DNA of 64,000 bases from Allobosea sp. 67-29 (GTDB taxonomy: Bacteria > Pseudomonadota > Alphaproteobacteria > Rhizobiales > Beijerinckiaceae), in the NCBI RefSeq assembly GCF_001898115.1, contig NZ_MKSQ01000008.1, positions 532,983 to 596,982 of the forward strand. The letters are read 5' to 3'. Numbering within the stretch: the first letter of the stretch is position 1; every line of letters starts with the position of its first letter. The notes under the pieces were generated by a model, which worked only from the letters and a program-made list of their open reading frames with translations, was not told the DNA's origin and did not search any database. Below, one piece after another: positions 52,815 through 61,550 of the stretch. Position numbers and translations under genes: made by a program.

Positions 52815-55800
52815 ATGCAGCTGACGCGGCTCAAGCTCACCGGCTTCAAGACCTTCGTCGAGCCGACGGAATTCCCGATCGAGCCGGGGTTGACCGGCAT
52901 CGTCGGGCCGAATGGCTGCGGCAAGTCCAACCTGGTCGAGGCGCTGCGCTGGGTGATGGGCGAGAGTTCGTTCAAGAACATGCGCGGCTCGGGCATGGAC
53001 GACGTCATCTTCGGCGGCTCGAACGAGCGCCCGGCCCGCAACATGGCCGAGGTCGCGCTGACTCTCGACAACAGCGATCGCAAGGCGCCCGCCGCTTTCA
53101 ACGAGGCGGAGACACTCGAGATCACGCGCCGGATCGAACGCGAAGAGGGCTCGACCTACCGCGTCAACGGCAAGGAGGTGCGAGCCAGGGACGTGCAGCT
53201 CCTCTTCGCCGATGCGGCGACCGGAGCACGTTCGCCGGCACTCGTCCGGCAGGGGCAGATCAGCGAGATCATCTCGGCCAAGCCGCAGTCGCGCCGGCGT
53301 ATCCTGGAGGACGCCGCCGGCATCGCCGGGCTGCACAGCCGCCGCCACGAGGCCGAGCTCCGGCTGAGGGGCGCCGAGGAGAACCTGACCCGGCTCGAGG
53401 ATGTACTCGGCGAGATCGATGGGCAGATCGAGGCGCTGCAGCGACAGGCCCGGCAGGCCGGGCGCTATCGCAGCCTCGCCGCCGATATCCGCCGCGCCGA
53501 GGCGATGCTGGCGCTGATCGCGCTCCATGAAGCGCGGGCCCATCAGGCCCAGGCCGAGCATGTGCTGGAAGAGACGGAGCGCGCGGTCGCCGATCAGACC
53601 GGCATCCAGGCGGAGGCCGCGAAGCGTCAGGCGATTGCCGCGCATGAGCTGCCGGCGCTGCGCGAGAGCGAAGCTGCGGCGGCTGCCGCGCTGGTGCGGC
53701 TGAAGCGCGGCCTCGACGAGATCGAAGCCGAGAACCGCCGTGCCAGGCAGCGGGCCGAGGAACTCGGCAGGCGCCTTGCCGAACTGCAGATCGATCTGAC
53801 CCGGCAGGAAAGCATCGGCCGCGACGCGGGCGAGAGCCTCGCGCGCCTCGCCGAGGAGGACGCCGTGCTCGCCCGCGAGAGCGCGGGCAGCGGCGGCAGC
53901 ACCGAGGCGGCTTCGGCAGTCCTGGACCAGGCCGAGCAGGCGCTCGCCGCCGCCGAGGCCGAGCAGACAGCCGCGCAGGCCGCCCTCTCCGACCTTGCCG
54001 CGCGGCGCGGTGCGCTGGAACGGACCCTGCGCGAGACACGCGAGCGCGAGGGACGTGCCGGCGCCGAGCGCGACAAGCTCCAGCGCGACCAGGCCGCGAT
54101 CGAAGCCGCCAGCACCGGCGCGCCGCTGGACGGGTTGCGCCAGGCTCTCGCCGTCGCGCAAGCCGCCATGCAGGCGGCCGATACGCAGGCAGCGGTGGCG
54201 CGTGCAGGGCTCGCGGGCGCCCGGGAGAGCGAGGCCCGGATGCGCGGGCCGCTCGCCGAGGCCGATCGCAAGGCGCAGCGGCTCGAGACCGAGGTCGGCA
54301 CGCTGCGCAAGCTGCTGGCGCCGGCGGCGGGGGACCGCTGGCCGGCGATCGTCGAGGCGGTCCGGGTCGCCAAGGGATTCGAGATCGCGCTGGGTGCGGC
54401 GCTCGGCGACGATCTCGATGCATCGGCCGATACGGCCGCACCGGCTCATTGGCGCGAGACCGGCGTCGGGGACCGCGATCCCGCCCTGCCGGCCGGCGCC
54501 GAGTCGCTCGCCCTGCATGTGAAAGGCCCGCCCGCGCTGGCGCGCCGCCTTGCGCAGATCGGCGTCGTCGCGCGCGCCGAGGGCGAGAACCTGTACGCCC
54601 GGCTCGCGCCGGGGCAGATCCTGGTCTCGCGAGAGGGCGACATCTGGCGCTGGGACGGCTTCACCAGCGCCGCCGAGGCCCCCTCGCCCGCTGCACGGCG
54701 GCTCGCCGAAAAGAACCGGCTCGACGACCTCCAGCGCGAGGCGCTCGCCGCCCGCGAGGTGGCCGAGGCGATGCGCAAGACATTGGAGGCCGCGACCGCG
54801 GAGACGCGTGACGCGGCGACGGCCGAGACCGCGGCGATCGAGGCGGCGCGGCAGGCCCGCCGGCAATTCGACCTGAGCCGCGACCAGCTTGCCGCGGCCG
54901 AGCGCAAGGCGGCCGAAACGGCTGCCCGCCTCTCCGGCTTGACGGAGGCAATCGGCCGGCTCGGCCAGAGCGTGACCGAGGCCCGCGCGCAGGCCGCGGA
55001 ACAGGAGAAGGCCCTGGCAGACCTGCCCGTTTCGGCGGAGCTTGAAACGGCGCTGCTGAAGGCGCGGGCCACTCTGGGAGAGCGGCGCGCCGCGGCATCG
55101 GACGCCCGTGCCCGGCTCCAGACCCTGGCGCGGGAGTCCGAGCTGCGCCTGCGCCGGCGCGCCGCCATCGCCGAGGAAACACAGGCCTGGCGCAAGCGTG
55201 CGGATGCCAGCAGCCAGGGCGCCGAGGAGAGCCGGCAGCGAATCGCCGCCACCACCGCCGAGCGACAAGCGCTGCTGGAGGCGCCCGATATCTTCCTGAG
55301 CGAACGCAGGCGGATGGTCGCCGAGATCGAGCAGGCCGAGGCGGCAAGGCGCGAGGCGGCCGACAGGCTGGCTTCCGGCGAGTCCACTCTGGCGGATGCC
55401 GACCGGCAGGCGCGCATCGCGCTGGAAGGGCTGGCCGGCGCGCGCGAGCGGCGGGCTTCCGCCGAGGCGCGCCGCGATGCCGCGCGCCAGCGTGTCGCCG
55501 ACATCGCGCGCCAGATCGAGGAGGGGCTCGAAACCGGGCTCGACGGGCTGCAGGCCATTGCCGGGCACAAGGCGGGAGACCCGCTGCCGGATGCGGACGC
55601 CGTCGAACGGCGCCTCGCCAACCTCAAGGGCGAGCGCGAGCGGCTCGGCGCCGTCAACCTGCGCGCCGAGGAGGAACTGACCGAGGTCAGGAGCAAGCGC
55701 GAGGGGCTGTCATCCGAGCGCGACGACCTGACGGAGGCGATCCGACGGCTCCGGCAGGCGATCGGCGCGCTCAACCGCGAGGGGCGCGAACGGCTGATCG

Positions 55801-56270
55801 CCGCCTTCGAGATCGTCAACGGCCATTTCCAGCAGCTTTTCGGCATCCTGTTCGGCGGGGGCGAGGCCGAGCTCCGGCTGGTGGATTCGGAGGATCCGCT
55901 GGAGGCGGGCCTCGAGATCTTCGCCCGCCCGCCCGGCAAGAAGCCGCAGGTGATGACGCTGCTTTCCGGCGGCGAGCAGGCGCTGACCGCGACGGCGCTG
56001 ATCTTCGCGGTCTTCCTGACCAACCCCTCGCCGATCTGCGTGCTCGACGAGGTCGACGCCCCGCTCGACGACGCGAATGTCGAGCGTTACTGCGACCTGC
56101 TGGTCGAGATGGCGCGCAACACCCAGACGCGCTTCATCCTGATCACCCACAATCCGATCACCATGGCGCGGATGGAGCGCCTGTTCGGCGTCACGATGGC
56201 CGAGCGCGGCGTCAGCCAGATGGTCTCGGTCGACCTGGCCACCGCCGAGCGCATCCGCGAGGCGGGATAG
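52815..56270 (+). CDS. smc: Chromosome segregation protein SMC
   Basis: A 1151-residue ATPase that folds and separates chromosomes with ScpA/ScpB. Walker A is GPNGCGKSN (31-39); the first coiled coil runs about 165-500; the hinge (about 500-620) is short and divergent, as usual in alphaproteobacteria; the second coil reaches about 960; the signature LLSGGEQAL and Walker B CVLDEVDAPLDDANV close the head. The Ala/Glu/Arg-rich coils explain the long antisense open frames. ATG at 52815 matches the family start MQLTRLKLTGFKTF. Confidence 0.98.
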   Translation: MQLTRLKLTGFKTFVEPTEFPIEPGLTGIVGPNGCGKSNLVEALRWVMGESSFKNMRGSGMDDVIFGGSNERPARNMAEVALTLDNSDRKAPAAFNEAETLEITRRIEREEGSTYRVNGKEVRARDVQLLFADAATGARSPALVRQGQISEIISAKPQSRRRILEDAAGIAGLHSRRHEAELRLRGAEENLTRLEDVLGEIDGQIEALQRQARQAGRYRSLAADIRRAEAMLALIALHEARAHQAQAEHVLEETERAVADQTGIQAEAAKRQAIAAHELPALRESEAAAAAALVRLKRGLDEIEAENRRARQRAEELGRRLAELQIDLTRQESIGRDAGESLARLAEEDAVLARESAGSGGSTEAASAVLDQAEQALAAAEAEQTAAQAALSDLAARRGALERTLRETREREGRAGAERDKLQRDQAAIEAASTGAPLDGLRQALAVAQAAMQAADTQAAVARAGLAGARESEARMRGPLAEADRKAQRLETEVGTLRKLLAPAAGDRWPAIVEAVRVAKGFEIALGAALGDDLDASADTAAPAHWRETGVGDRDPALPAGAESLALHVKGPPALARRLAQIGVVARAEGENLYARLAPGQILVSREGDIWRWDGFTSAAEAPSPAARRLAEKNRLDDLQREALAAREVAEAMRKTLEAATAETRDAATAETAAIEAARQARRQFDLSRDQLAAAERKAAETAARLSGLTEAIGRLGQSVTEARAQAAEQEKALADLPVSAELETALLKARATLGERRAAASDARARLQTLARESELRLRRRAAIAEETQAWRKRADASSQGAEESRQRIAATTAERQALLEAPDIFLSERRRMVAEIEQAEAARREAADRLASGESTLADADRQARIALEGLAGARERRASAEARRDAARQRVADIARQIEEGLETGLDGLQAIAGHKAGDPLPDADAVERRLANLKGERERLGAVNLRAEEELTEVRSKREGLSSERDDLTEAIRRLRQAIGALNREGRERLIAAFEIVNGHFQQLFGILFGGGEAELRLVDSEDPLEAGLEIFARPPGKKPQVMTLLSGGEQALTATALIFAVFLTNPSPICVLDEVDAPLDDANVERYCDLLVEMARNTQTRFILITHNPITMARMERLFGVTMAERGVSQMVSVDLATAERIREAG

Positions 56271-56437
56271 CCGGCGCGACCGGCCTCTGCGGCCGTCCCG
56301 GGGCGGCGCGGCGCAGCGACGGAAACGGGCCACGCGCCGCTGAAAAAATGCCACATTCGCTGCCGCAATGCGGCAAGAATGTCGCAGTTTGCCAGAAATT
56401 ATAGACATTCCAATGCGTTAGACATTATCCACCTGCC

Positions 56438-56466
56438 TTGACAGCGCCGGGGGCTGCCAATAAAGG
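56438..56466 (+). promoter_or_regulatory. Candidate promoter of the atp F0 operon
   Basis: TTGACA at 56438-56443 with an AT-rich -10-like ATAAAG at 56460-56465 (16-bp spacing). The 295-bp gap also holds a GCCGCA/TGCGGC hairpin near 56361-56375, an 8-bp direct repeat TAGACATT (56402 and 56419) and a DnaA-box-like TTATCCACC (56425-56433). The leader to atpI is then about 95 nt. Confidence 0.35.
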
Positions 56467-56565
56467 AGGCCGTGCTGACGACGGCTCGATGCGCGGGTTT
56501 GGACGAGGTTATAGTGGTTTTTCGCCGGATCGCGGCGCTTTCGCGATCAAGACGGAGCCAGAACC

Positions 56566-56916
56566 ATGTCTGAACCCGACCCCAACGCCTCAGACTCGGA
56601 GTTGCGCGCAAGACTGGGCTCGCTGAAGTCCGCAATCAAGCGGGCGGAGGAGAGCGAAAAGCCGGGCGCGGGTCCGGCTGGAGAGGACAAGGCCCTCGCG
56701 GGCGCGATGTCCTCAGGCTTTCGCGCCGCGACGGATCTTGCAGGCGGCGTCATCGCGGGTGCCCTGATCGGGTATCTCGGCGACCGATGGCTTGGAACGT
56801 CCCCGTTCCTGCTGATCACCTTCATGGTGATCGGAACCATCGCGGGCTTCAGATCCGTCTATCGGCTCGGCTCGCGCCCGACCTCCGGGTCGAAGGGCGA
56901 TCCGAAGAGAGATTGA
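56566..56916 (+). CDS. atpI: ATP synthase protein I
   Basis: A 116-residue protein with two transmembrane helices (about 56-75, AATDLAGGVIAGALIGYLGDRWLG, and 79-98). It assists assembly of the c ring and may carry ions. The charged N-terminus (SELRARLGSLKSAIKRAEESEK) is typical of alphaproteobacterial AtpI/AtpZ. First gene of the F0 operon, 42 nt before atpB. Confidence 0.9.
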   Translation: MSEPDPNASDSELRARLGSLKSAIKRAEESEKPGAGPAGEDKALAGAMSSGFRAATDLAGGVIAGALIGYLGDRWLGTSPFLLITFMVIGTIAGFRSVYRLGSRPTSGSKGDPKRD

Positions 56917-56958
56917 CCGTAGGGGCGGCCTCGAGGCCGCGCGACGAGGGACGAGACC

Positions 56959-57723
56959 ATGGCGGCTGGCGGCGGAATCGATCCGATCCACCAATTCCAC
57001 ATCAATCCGATCGTGGAACTGAAGCCTTTCGGCCTCAACCTGTCCTTCACCAACACCTCGCTGTGGATGGTGATCGTGGTCGCCGTCGTCTCGGCGATCA
57101 TGGTCTATGGCTCGAGCCAGCGCGCGGTCGTCCCCGGCCGGCTGCAGTCGCTCGCCGAGATGGTCTACGAGTTCGTCGCATCGACACTGACCGGCGTGAT
57201 GAACAAGGAAGGCATGAAGTTCTTCCCCTTCGTGTTCTCGCTGTTCATGTTCGTGCTGGCCTCGAACCTGCTCGGCCTCCTGCCCGGCTCCTTCACCGTC
57301 ACCAGCCAGATCATCGTCACCGCGGCTCTCGCGGTCCTGGTGATGAGCGTCGTGCTGATCTACGGCATCGCCAAGCACGGCAGCCATTTCTTCGGCCTGT
57401 TCGTGCCGTCGGGCGTGCCGGGCTGGCTCCTGCCCTTCGTGGTGCTGATCGAGATCGTCTCCTTCGTCTCGCGCCCGGTCTCGCTGTCCCTTCGTCTCTT
57501 CGGCAACATGCTCGCCGGCCATATCGCGCTCAAGGTCTTCGGCGGCTTCGTCGTCGTGCTGCTGGGCTCGGGCGCCGTGCTGAACTATGCGATCGCGCCG
57601 CTGCCGCTGCTGCTGGCGGTCGCGCTGACGGCGCTCGAGGTCCTCGTTGCCGTCCTGCAGGCCTATGTCTTCGCGATCCTGACCTGCGTCTATCTCAACG
57701 ACGCGCTGCACCCCGGCCACTGA
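56959..57723 (+). CDS. atpB: ATP synthase F0 subunit a
   Basis: A 254-residue integral membrane subunit of the proton channel. [14 protein letters not shown] holds the essential arginine (Arg179, matching E. coli Arg210), and [20 protein letters not shown] closes the last helix. [14 protein letters not shown] is the alphaproteobacterial N-terminus. It forms the proton half-channels against the c ring. Confidence 0.98.
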   Translation: MAAGGGIDPIHQFHINPIVELKPFGLNLSFTNTSLWMVIVVAVVSAIMVYGSSQRAVVPGRLQSLAEMVYEFVASTLTGVMNKEGMKFFPFVFSLFMFVLASNLLGLLPGSFTVTSQIIVTAALAVLVMSVVLIYGIAKHGSHFFGLFVPSGVPGWLLPFVVLIEIVSFVSRPVSLSLRLFGNMLAGHIALKVFGGFVVVLLGSGAVLNYAIAPLPLLLAVALTALEVLVAVLQAYVFAILTCVYLNDALHPGH

Positions 57724-57784
57724 GGCCGGTCCAGCGCCCGGACGAGTTCAACCCGCCCTTTAGCCTTCCCACTGGAGAAACATC

Positions 57785-58012
57785 ATGGATCCTGTTGCAG
57801 CCAAGTTCATCGGCGCCGGCCTCGCCTCGCTCGGCATGGGCCTCGCCGCCATCGGCGTCGGCACCATCTTCGGCAACTTCCTCTCGGGCGCCCTGCGCAA
57901 CCCGTCGGCCGCCGACGGCCAGTTCCCGCGCGCCTTCATCGGCGCGGCGCTCGCCGAAGGTCTGGGCATCTTCGCGTTCGTCGTGGCGCTCGTGCTGCTC
58001 TTCGTGGTCTGA
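57785..58012 (+). CDS. atpE: ATP synthase F0 subunit c
   Basis: A 75-residue hairpin of two transmembrane helices. [11 protein letters not shown] holds the proton-carrying Glu58; the polar loop is [24 protein letters not shown] is the Rhizobiales version of helix 1. Glu with no Na+ ligand pattern fits a proton-driven ring. Confidence 0.98.
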   Translation: MDPVAAKFIGAGLASLGMGLAAIGVGTIFGNFLSGALRNPSAADGQFPRAFIGAALAEGLGIFAFVVALVLLFVV

Positions 58013-58100
58013 CGCTTCCGTCGACCGCTTTTTCGTCGCGCGTTCGGGCCACTCGGCCAGGCGCGCGACGGTTCCTTTTCTTTGCGCTGAAAGGCACGCT

Positions 58101-58718
58101 ATGCCGGTTCGATCTTCAGGGTTCGTGCGACAAGGATGGCCGCTGGCTGTCGCCTCGTTCGCCACTCTGGCGGCGGGAGCGGCGCGGGCTGCCGAGCAGA
58201 CCCACGGCGAAAGCGGCGAGGGAGCCTCCTTCCCGCCTTTCGACCCGTCGCATTTCGCCAGCAACCTGTTCTGGCTCGCGATCACCTTCGCGGTGCTCTA
58301 CTGGCTGATGTCGAGGATCGCGCTGCCGCGCATCGGCGAGATCCTGGAAGAGCGCGCCGGCACGATCGGCCGAGACCTCGACCAGGCGGCCGAGATGCAG
58401 GCCAAGGCCGAGGAGATGGCGCAGGCCTATGAGAAGGCCCTCGCCGAAGCCCGCAAGAACGCCCAGGGCATCGCCCAGACGGCGCGCGAGACGGGCGCCA
58501 AGGCGAGCGACGCGCAGCGCCATGCGACCGAGGCCGAACTCGCCGCCAAGCTCGCCCAGGCCGAAGCGACCATCGCCAAGACCAAGACCGAGGCGATGAG
58601 CAACGTCCGCGGTCTCGGCAGCGACATCGCCGTCGCGATCGTCACCAAGCTGACCGGCCAGGCTCCCAGCGCCGCCGAGGCGACGGAAGCGGTCGACCAG
58701 GCCCTGGCCCGCGGCTGA
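58101..58718 (+). CDS. ATP synthase F0 subunit b' (AtpF')
   Basis: A 205-residue peripheral-stalk subunit. An N-terminal hydrophobic stretch (14-30, LAVASFATLAAGAARA) ahead of the true membrane helix (54-72, SNLFWLAITFAVLYWLM) looks like a signal sequence; the rest is a coiled coil (EILEERAGTIGRDLDQAAEMQAKAEEM). With the b subunit downstream it forms the b/b' pair of alphaproteobacteria. It begins 88 nt after atpE. Confidence 0.94.
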   Translation: MPVRSSGFVRQGWPLAVASFATLAAGAARAAEQTHGESGEGASFPPFDPSHFASNLFWLAITFAVLYWLMSRIALPRIGEILEERAGTIGRDLDQAAEMQAKAEEMAQAYEKALAEARKNAQGIAQTARETGAKASDAQRHATEAELAAKLAQAEATIAKTKTEAMSNVRGLGSDIAVAIVTKLTGQAPSAAEATEAVDQALARG

Positions 58719-58729
58719 GGAGAGTTCTG

Positions 58730-59206
58730 ATGGATACTTTCTGGGTTGGCGTCGCGCTCGTCATCTTCCTCGCCATTCTCGTCAAGTTCGGCGTGCCGGG
58801 CATGATCGTGAAGGGGCTCGACGCACGCGGCGAGCGGGTTGCTCAGGAGCTGGCGGAGGCTCGCCGCCTGCGCCAGGAGGCCGAGAAGCTGCTGGCCGAG
58901 TACGACTCGAAGCGCAAGGCCGCCGAGGCCGAGGCCGCGGAGATCGTCTCGTCCGCCAATGACGAGGCCAAGCGCCTCGCGGCAGAGGCCGAGGCCAAGC
59001 TCGCCGACTTCGTCGCCCGCCGTACCAAGGCGGCCGAGGAGAAGATCGCCCAGGCCGAGAGCCAGGCGGAGGCCGAGGTTCGTGCCGCGGCGGCCGAGGC
59101 TGCCAGCAAGGCAGCCGAGAGCATCCTGCGCGGCCAGATGGCCGGCAAGGCGGGCGACGCCGCCTTCGCCGCCGGGCTGGGCGAGGTCAAGGCCAAGCTC
59201 AACTGA
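58730..59206 (+). CDS. atpF: ATP synthase F0 subunit b
   Basis: A 158-residue stalk subunit: one membrane helix (4-24, FWVGVALVIFLAILVKFGVPG) and a long Ala/Glu/Lys coiled coil to the C-terminus. Starts 11 nt after the b' stop and ends the operon; the F1 genes are elsewhere, as usual in alphaproteobacteria. A strong terminator follows. Confidence 0.96.
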   Translation: MDTFWVGVALVIFLAILVKFGVPGMIVKGLDARGERVAQELAEARRLRQEAEKLLAEYDSKRKAAEAEAAEIVSSANDEAKRLAAEAEAKLADFVARRTKAAEEKIAQAESQAEAEVRAAAAEAASKAAESILRGQMAGKAGDAAFAAGLGEVKAKLN

Positions 59207-59232
59207 GCCCGGCCTGATCGCTCGACCATTCG

Positions 59233-59262
59233 ACGCCGCGCTCAACCGAGCGCGGCGTTTTT
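59233..59262 (+). terminator. Intrinsic terminator of the atp F0 operon
   Basis: ACGCCGCGCTC, loop AACC, GAGCGCGGCGT and a T5 run: perfect 11-bp stem, 26 nt after the atpF stop. The best terminator in the window. Confidence 0.92.
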
Positions 59263-59346
59263 CTTTGCCCGGCTTCCGCCGGAATCGCGATGTGGGATGC
59301 GGCGCCAGCCGTCGGCATCCCGTTCCGGAACCGGAGAACTGATGCG

Positions 59347-60153
59347 ATGATCGGCCCCCTGCTCCGCCGCTTACGGGTCGTACCCGCCCTTCTCCTGTTC
59401 ATGTCGGGCGCGGCTCACGCCTTCGACAAGGTGAGCTTGCCGTCGCGAGACTCCCCGGATCTCGTCGGTTGGCTGGCGCGCCCGCCGGGGGCCGGCCCCT
59501 TTCCAGCCGTCATCGGCCTGCATGGCTGCGCCGGGCTCTATACGCGCTCGGGCGAGATCGGCGCGCGCGAGGCCGATTGGTCGCGGCGCCTCGTTCAAGC
59601 CGGCCATGCCGTGCTGCTGGTCGACAGCTTCGGTCCACGCGGCATCAAGGCGCTTTGCAACGTACGCGACCGCGCGCTGACGCCGGCCGGCCGCGCCCGC
59701 GACGCCTTCGCGGCGGTCGATTGGCTCAGCAGGCAGGATTTCGCCATGGCCGACCGGATCAGCCTGATCGGTTGGTCCAATGGCGGCTCGACGGCGCTCC
59801 GCGTAGCCGGAGACCGCGAAGCCGGGCGCCTGCGCCATATCATCGCCTTCTATCCCGGCTGCCGCGTCCTGCTGAAGCGAGACTGGCGCGCGCAGACCGA
59901 CACGGCAATCTTCCAGGGGCTGGCCGATGACTGGACGCCGGCTGCTCCTTGCGAAGAACTCGCGCAGCGTGGCGGGCTGCGCTTCGTTGGCTTTCCCGGC
60001 GCCTATCACGATTTCGACCATCCGGACTTGCCGCTGCGCCAGCGGCGTGCCTCCTATTCGCAGCGGCCAGACGGCAGGGTCACCATCGGCACGAACGCGA
60101 AGGCGCGCAGCGAAGCGATCTCCGCCGTAATGGCGATCCTGAAGACGCCCTGA
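59347..60153 (+). CDS. Exported dienelactone hydrolase-like protein
   Basis: A 268-residue alpha/beta hydrolase with a signal peptide (1-25, LLFMSGAAHA). VIGLHGCAGLYTR is the oxyanion strand; nucleophile GWSNGGS; HDFDHPD at the end carries the His. Dienelactone hydrolase proper has a Cys nucleophile, so this is a Ser member with unknown substrate. GGAGA precedes the ATG. Convergent with the L,D-transpeptidase at a 5-nt gap. Confidence 0.85.
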   Translation: MIGPLLRRLRVVPALLLFMSGAAHAFDKVSLPSRDSPDLVGWLARPPGAGPFPAVIGLHGCAGLYTRSGEIGAREADWSRRLVQAGHAVLLVDSFGPRGIKALCNVRDRALTPAGRARDAFAAVDWLSRQDFAMADRISLIGWSNGGSTALRVAGDREAGRLRHIIAFYPGCRVLLKRDWRAQTDTAIFQGLADDWTPAAPCEELAQRGGLRFVGFPGAYHDFDHPDLPLRQRRASYSQRPDGRVTIGTNAKARSEAISAVMAILKTP

Positions 60154-60158
60154 CCGGG

Positions 60159-61421
60159 TCAGTTGCTCGCGGTCGCCGCCGGCACCGGCGGATTCCCCGC
60201 CGCCGTCATCGGGACGGTGGCCGGCCGCGGCCGCGGCATGGCGAGCGCCTTCGGCTTCGGCTTGCGCGGCTGGATCGTCGAGGTGACGATGCCCTGCGGC
60301 GTGTCGAGCCCGTAGATGTCGTCGCGGAACTGGACCTGGCCGTCGCCGCCCTGCCAGCCGGTGAGATAGACCCAGGCCACCGGCACCGACTTCTTGAGGG
60401 GGATGTTCTTGCGCTCGCCCTTGGCGATCTCGTCCTCGATCGCCGCCCGGGTCCATTCCGTGCCCTCGAGCAGCCAGGCGGCGAGGTCGCGCACACCTTC
60501 GATGCGGGCGCAGCCGGAGGAGTTGAAGCGCACATCGTTGCGGAACAGCGTCTTCTTCGGCGTGTCGTGCATATAGACGGCTTCGCCGTTGGGCATGTCG
60601 ATCTTGAGCTGGCCCAGCGAATTGGTCGGGCCGGGCTCCTGCCGGACGTAGAAATAGGGGTTGGTCAGAGTCGCCCAGTTGACACTGGCCGGGTCGATCT
60701 CCTTGTTCTCCGCGCCGAGCAGCTTCATGTTCGACTTGGCGATGAAGGACGGGTCCTTGCGCATATGCGGGATGACGTCGGCCTTCACGATCGACATCGG
60801 CACCGTCCAGTAGGGATTGAGGTTGACCGACGTGATGTTGGCCTGGATCACCGGCGAGGGTCGGTCGGGACGGCCGACGATGGCGAGATGGCGCTCGCGC
60901 ACCTGCCCGTCCTCGACAGCCTCGACGCTGGCGCCGGGAATGTTCACCACGACATAGCGATGGGCGAAATTGAAGCCGTTGCCCTTCAGCCGCTCCAGCG
61001 TCGCCGTGAGCTGGTTGAGGCGCGTCTCGACCGGCGTGTTCATGGCCTTGAGCGTCAGGCGGCCGACCGTGCCGAGGTCGGACAGGCCATGACGGCGCTG
61101 GAAATGCTTCACCGCCTCGACGACGGCGGCGTCGTAGACGTCGCCCGGCAGCGCATCGGCCGGCAGATCGCCGCTGGCGGCGAGGCGCCGCTTCAGCGCA
61201 ACGACGTCGGGTCCTTGCGAATCCGGTTTCAGGTTGCGGACGGCAGCCGGGACCTGCGGCCAGCCGCCCCGGCTGGCAATCTCCTCATGCGCCACGAGCG
61301 CCTGAAGCGTGCGGTCATAGGTGTTGGGGCCGTAGTTCGGCTCCTCGGCGCGCGCACCGAACGCTGTGGCGGCGAGGAAGCCGGCAGCCGCCGTGGCGAA
61401 GATGCAGTTACGCGCGAACAT
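60159..61421 (-). CDS. Murein L,D-transpeptidase (YkuD catalytic domain, YcbB-like)
   Basis: A 420-residue periplasmic enzyme: signal peptide 1-26, a peptidoglycan-binding domain (about 75-140, DVVALKRRLAASGDLPADALPGDVYDAAVVEAVKHFQRRHGL, in parts), and the YkuD domain with YMHDTPKKTLF and FNSSGCARIE holding His and the catalytic Cys. It makes 3-3 crosslinks in the cell wall. The C-terminal tail is Pro/Ala/Lys-rich. YcbB/LdtD type by order of domains. Confidence 0.93.
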   Translation of the reverse strand: MFARNCIFATAAAGFLAATAFGARAEEPNYGPNTYDRTLQALVAHEEIASRGGWPQVPAAVRNLKPDSQGPDVVALKRRLAASGDLPADALPGDVYDAAVVEAVKHFQRRHGLSDLGTVGRLTLKAMNTPVETRLNQLTATLERLKGNGFNFAHRYVVVNIPGASVEAVEDGQVRERHLAIVGRPDRPSPVIQANITSVNLNPYWTVPMSIVKADVIPHMRKDPSFIAKSNMKLLGAENKEIDPASVNWATLTNPYFYVRQEPGPTNSLGQLKIDMPNGEAVYMHDTPKKTLFRNDVRFNSSGCARIEGVRDLAAWLLEGTEWTRAAIEDEIAKGERKNIPLKKSVPVAWVYLTGWQGGDGQVQFRDDIYGLDTPQGIVTSTIQPRKPKPKALAMPRPRPATVPMTAAGNPPVPAATASN

Positions 61422-61550
61422 GAAGCAACCCCCGAGCCGCAAGGAGCGGCACGGGAGCGATCATTGATCCACATGGTCAAGGAAAGCTTAAGAGCGGCGC
61501 GAAGCCCTTCACCATGCTGACGGCCCTCGTCAGGACCGGGGCCGGGCGTC

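Noticed and set aside
52794..55568. A 924-codon minus-strand open frame opposite smc
   Set aside because: Leu/Arg/Gly-rich complement of the SMC coiled coils, no family motif.
56425..56433. Origin-type DnaA box TTATCCACC before the atp operon
   Set aside because: A single 8-of-9 match with no cluster of boxes, no dnaA/dnaN/parAB nearby; chance or local regulation.
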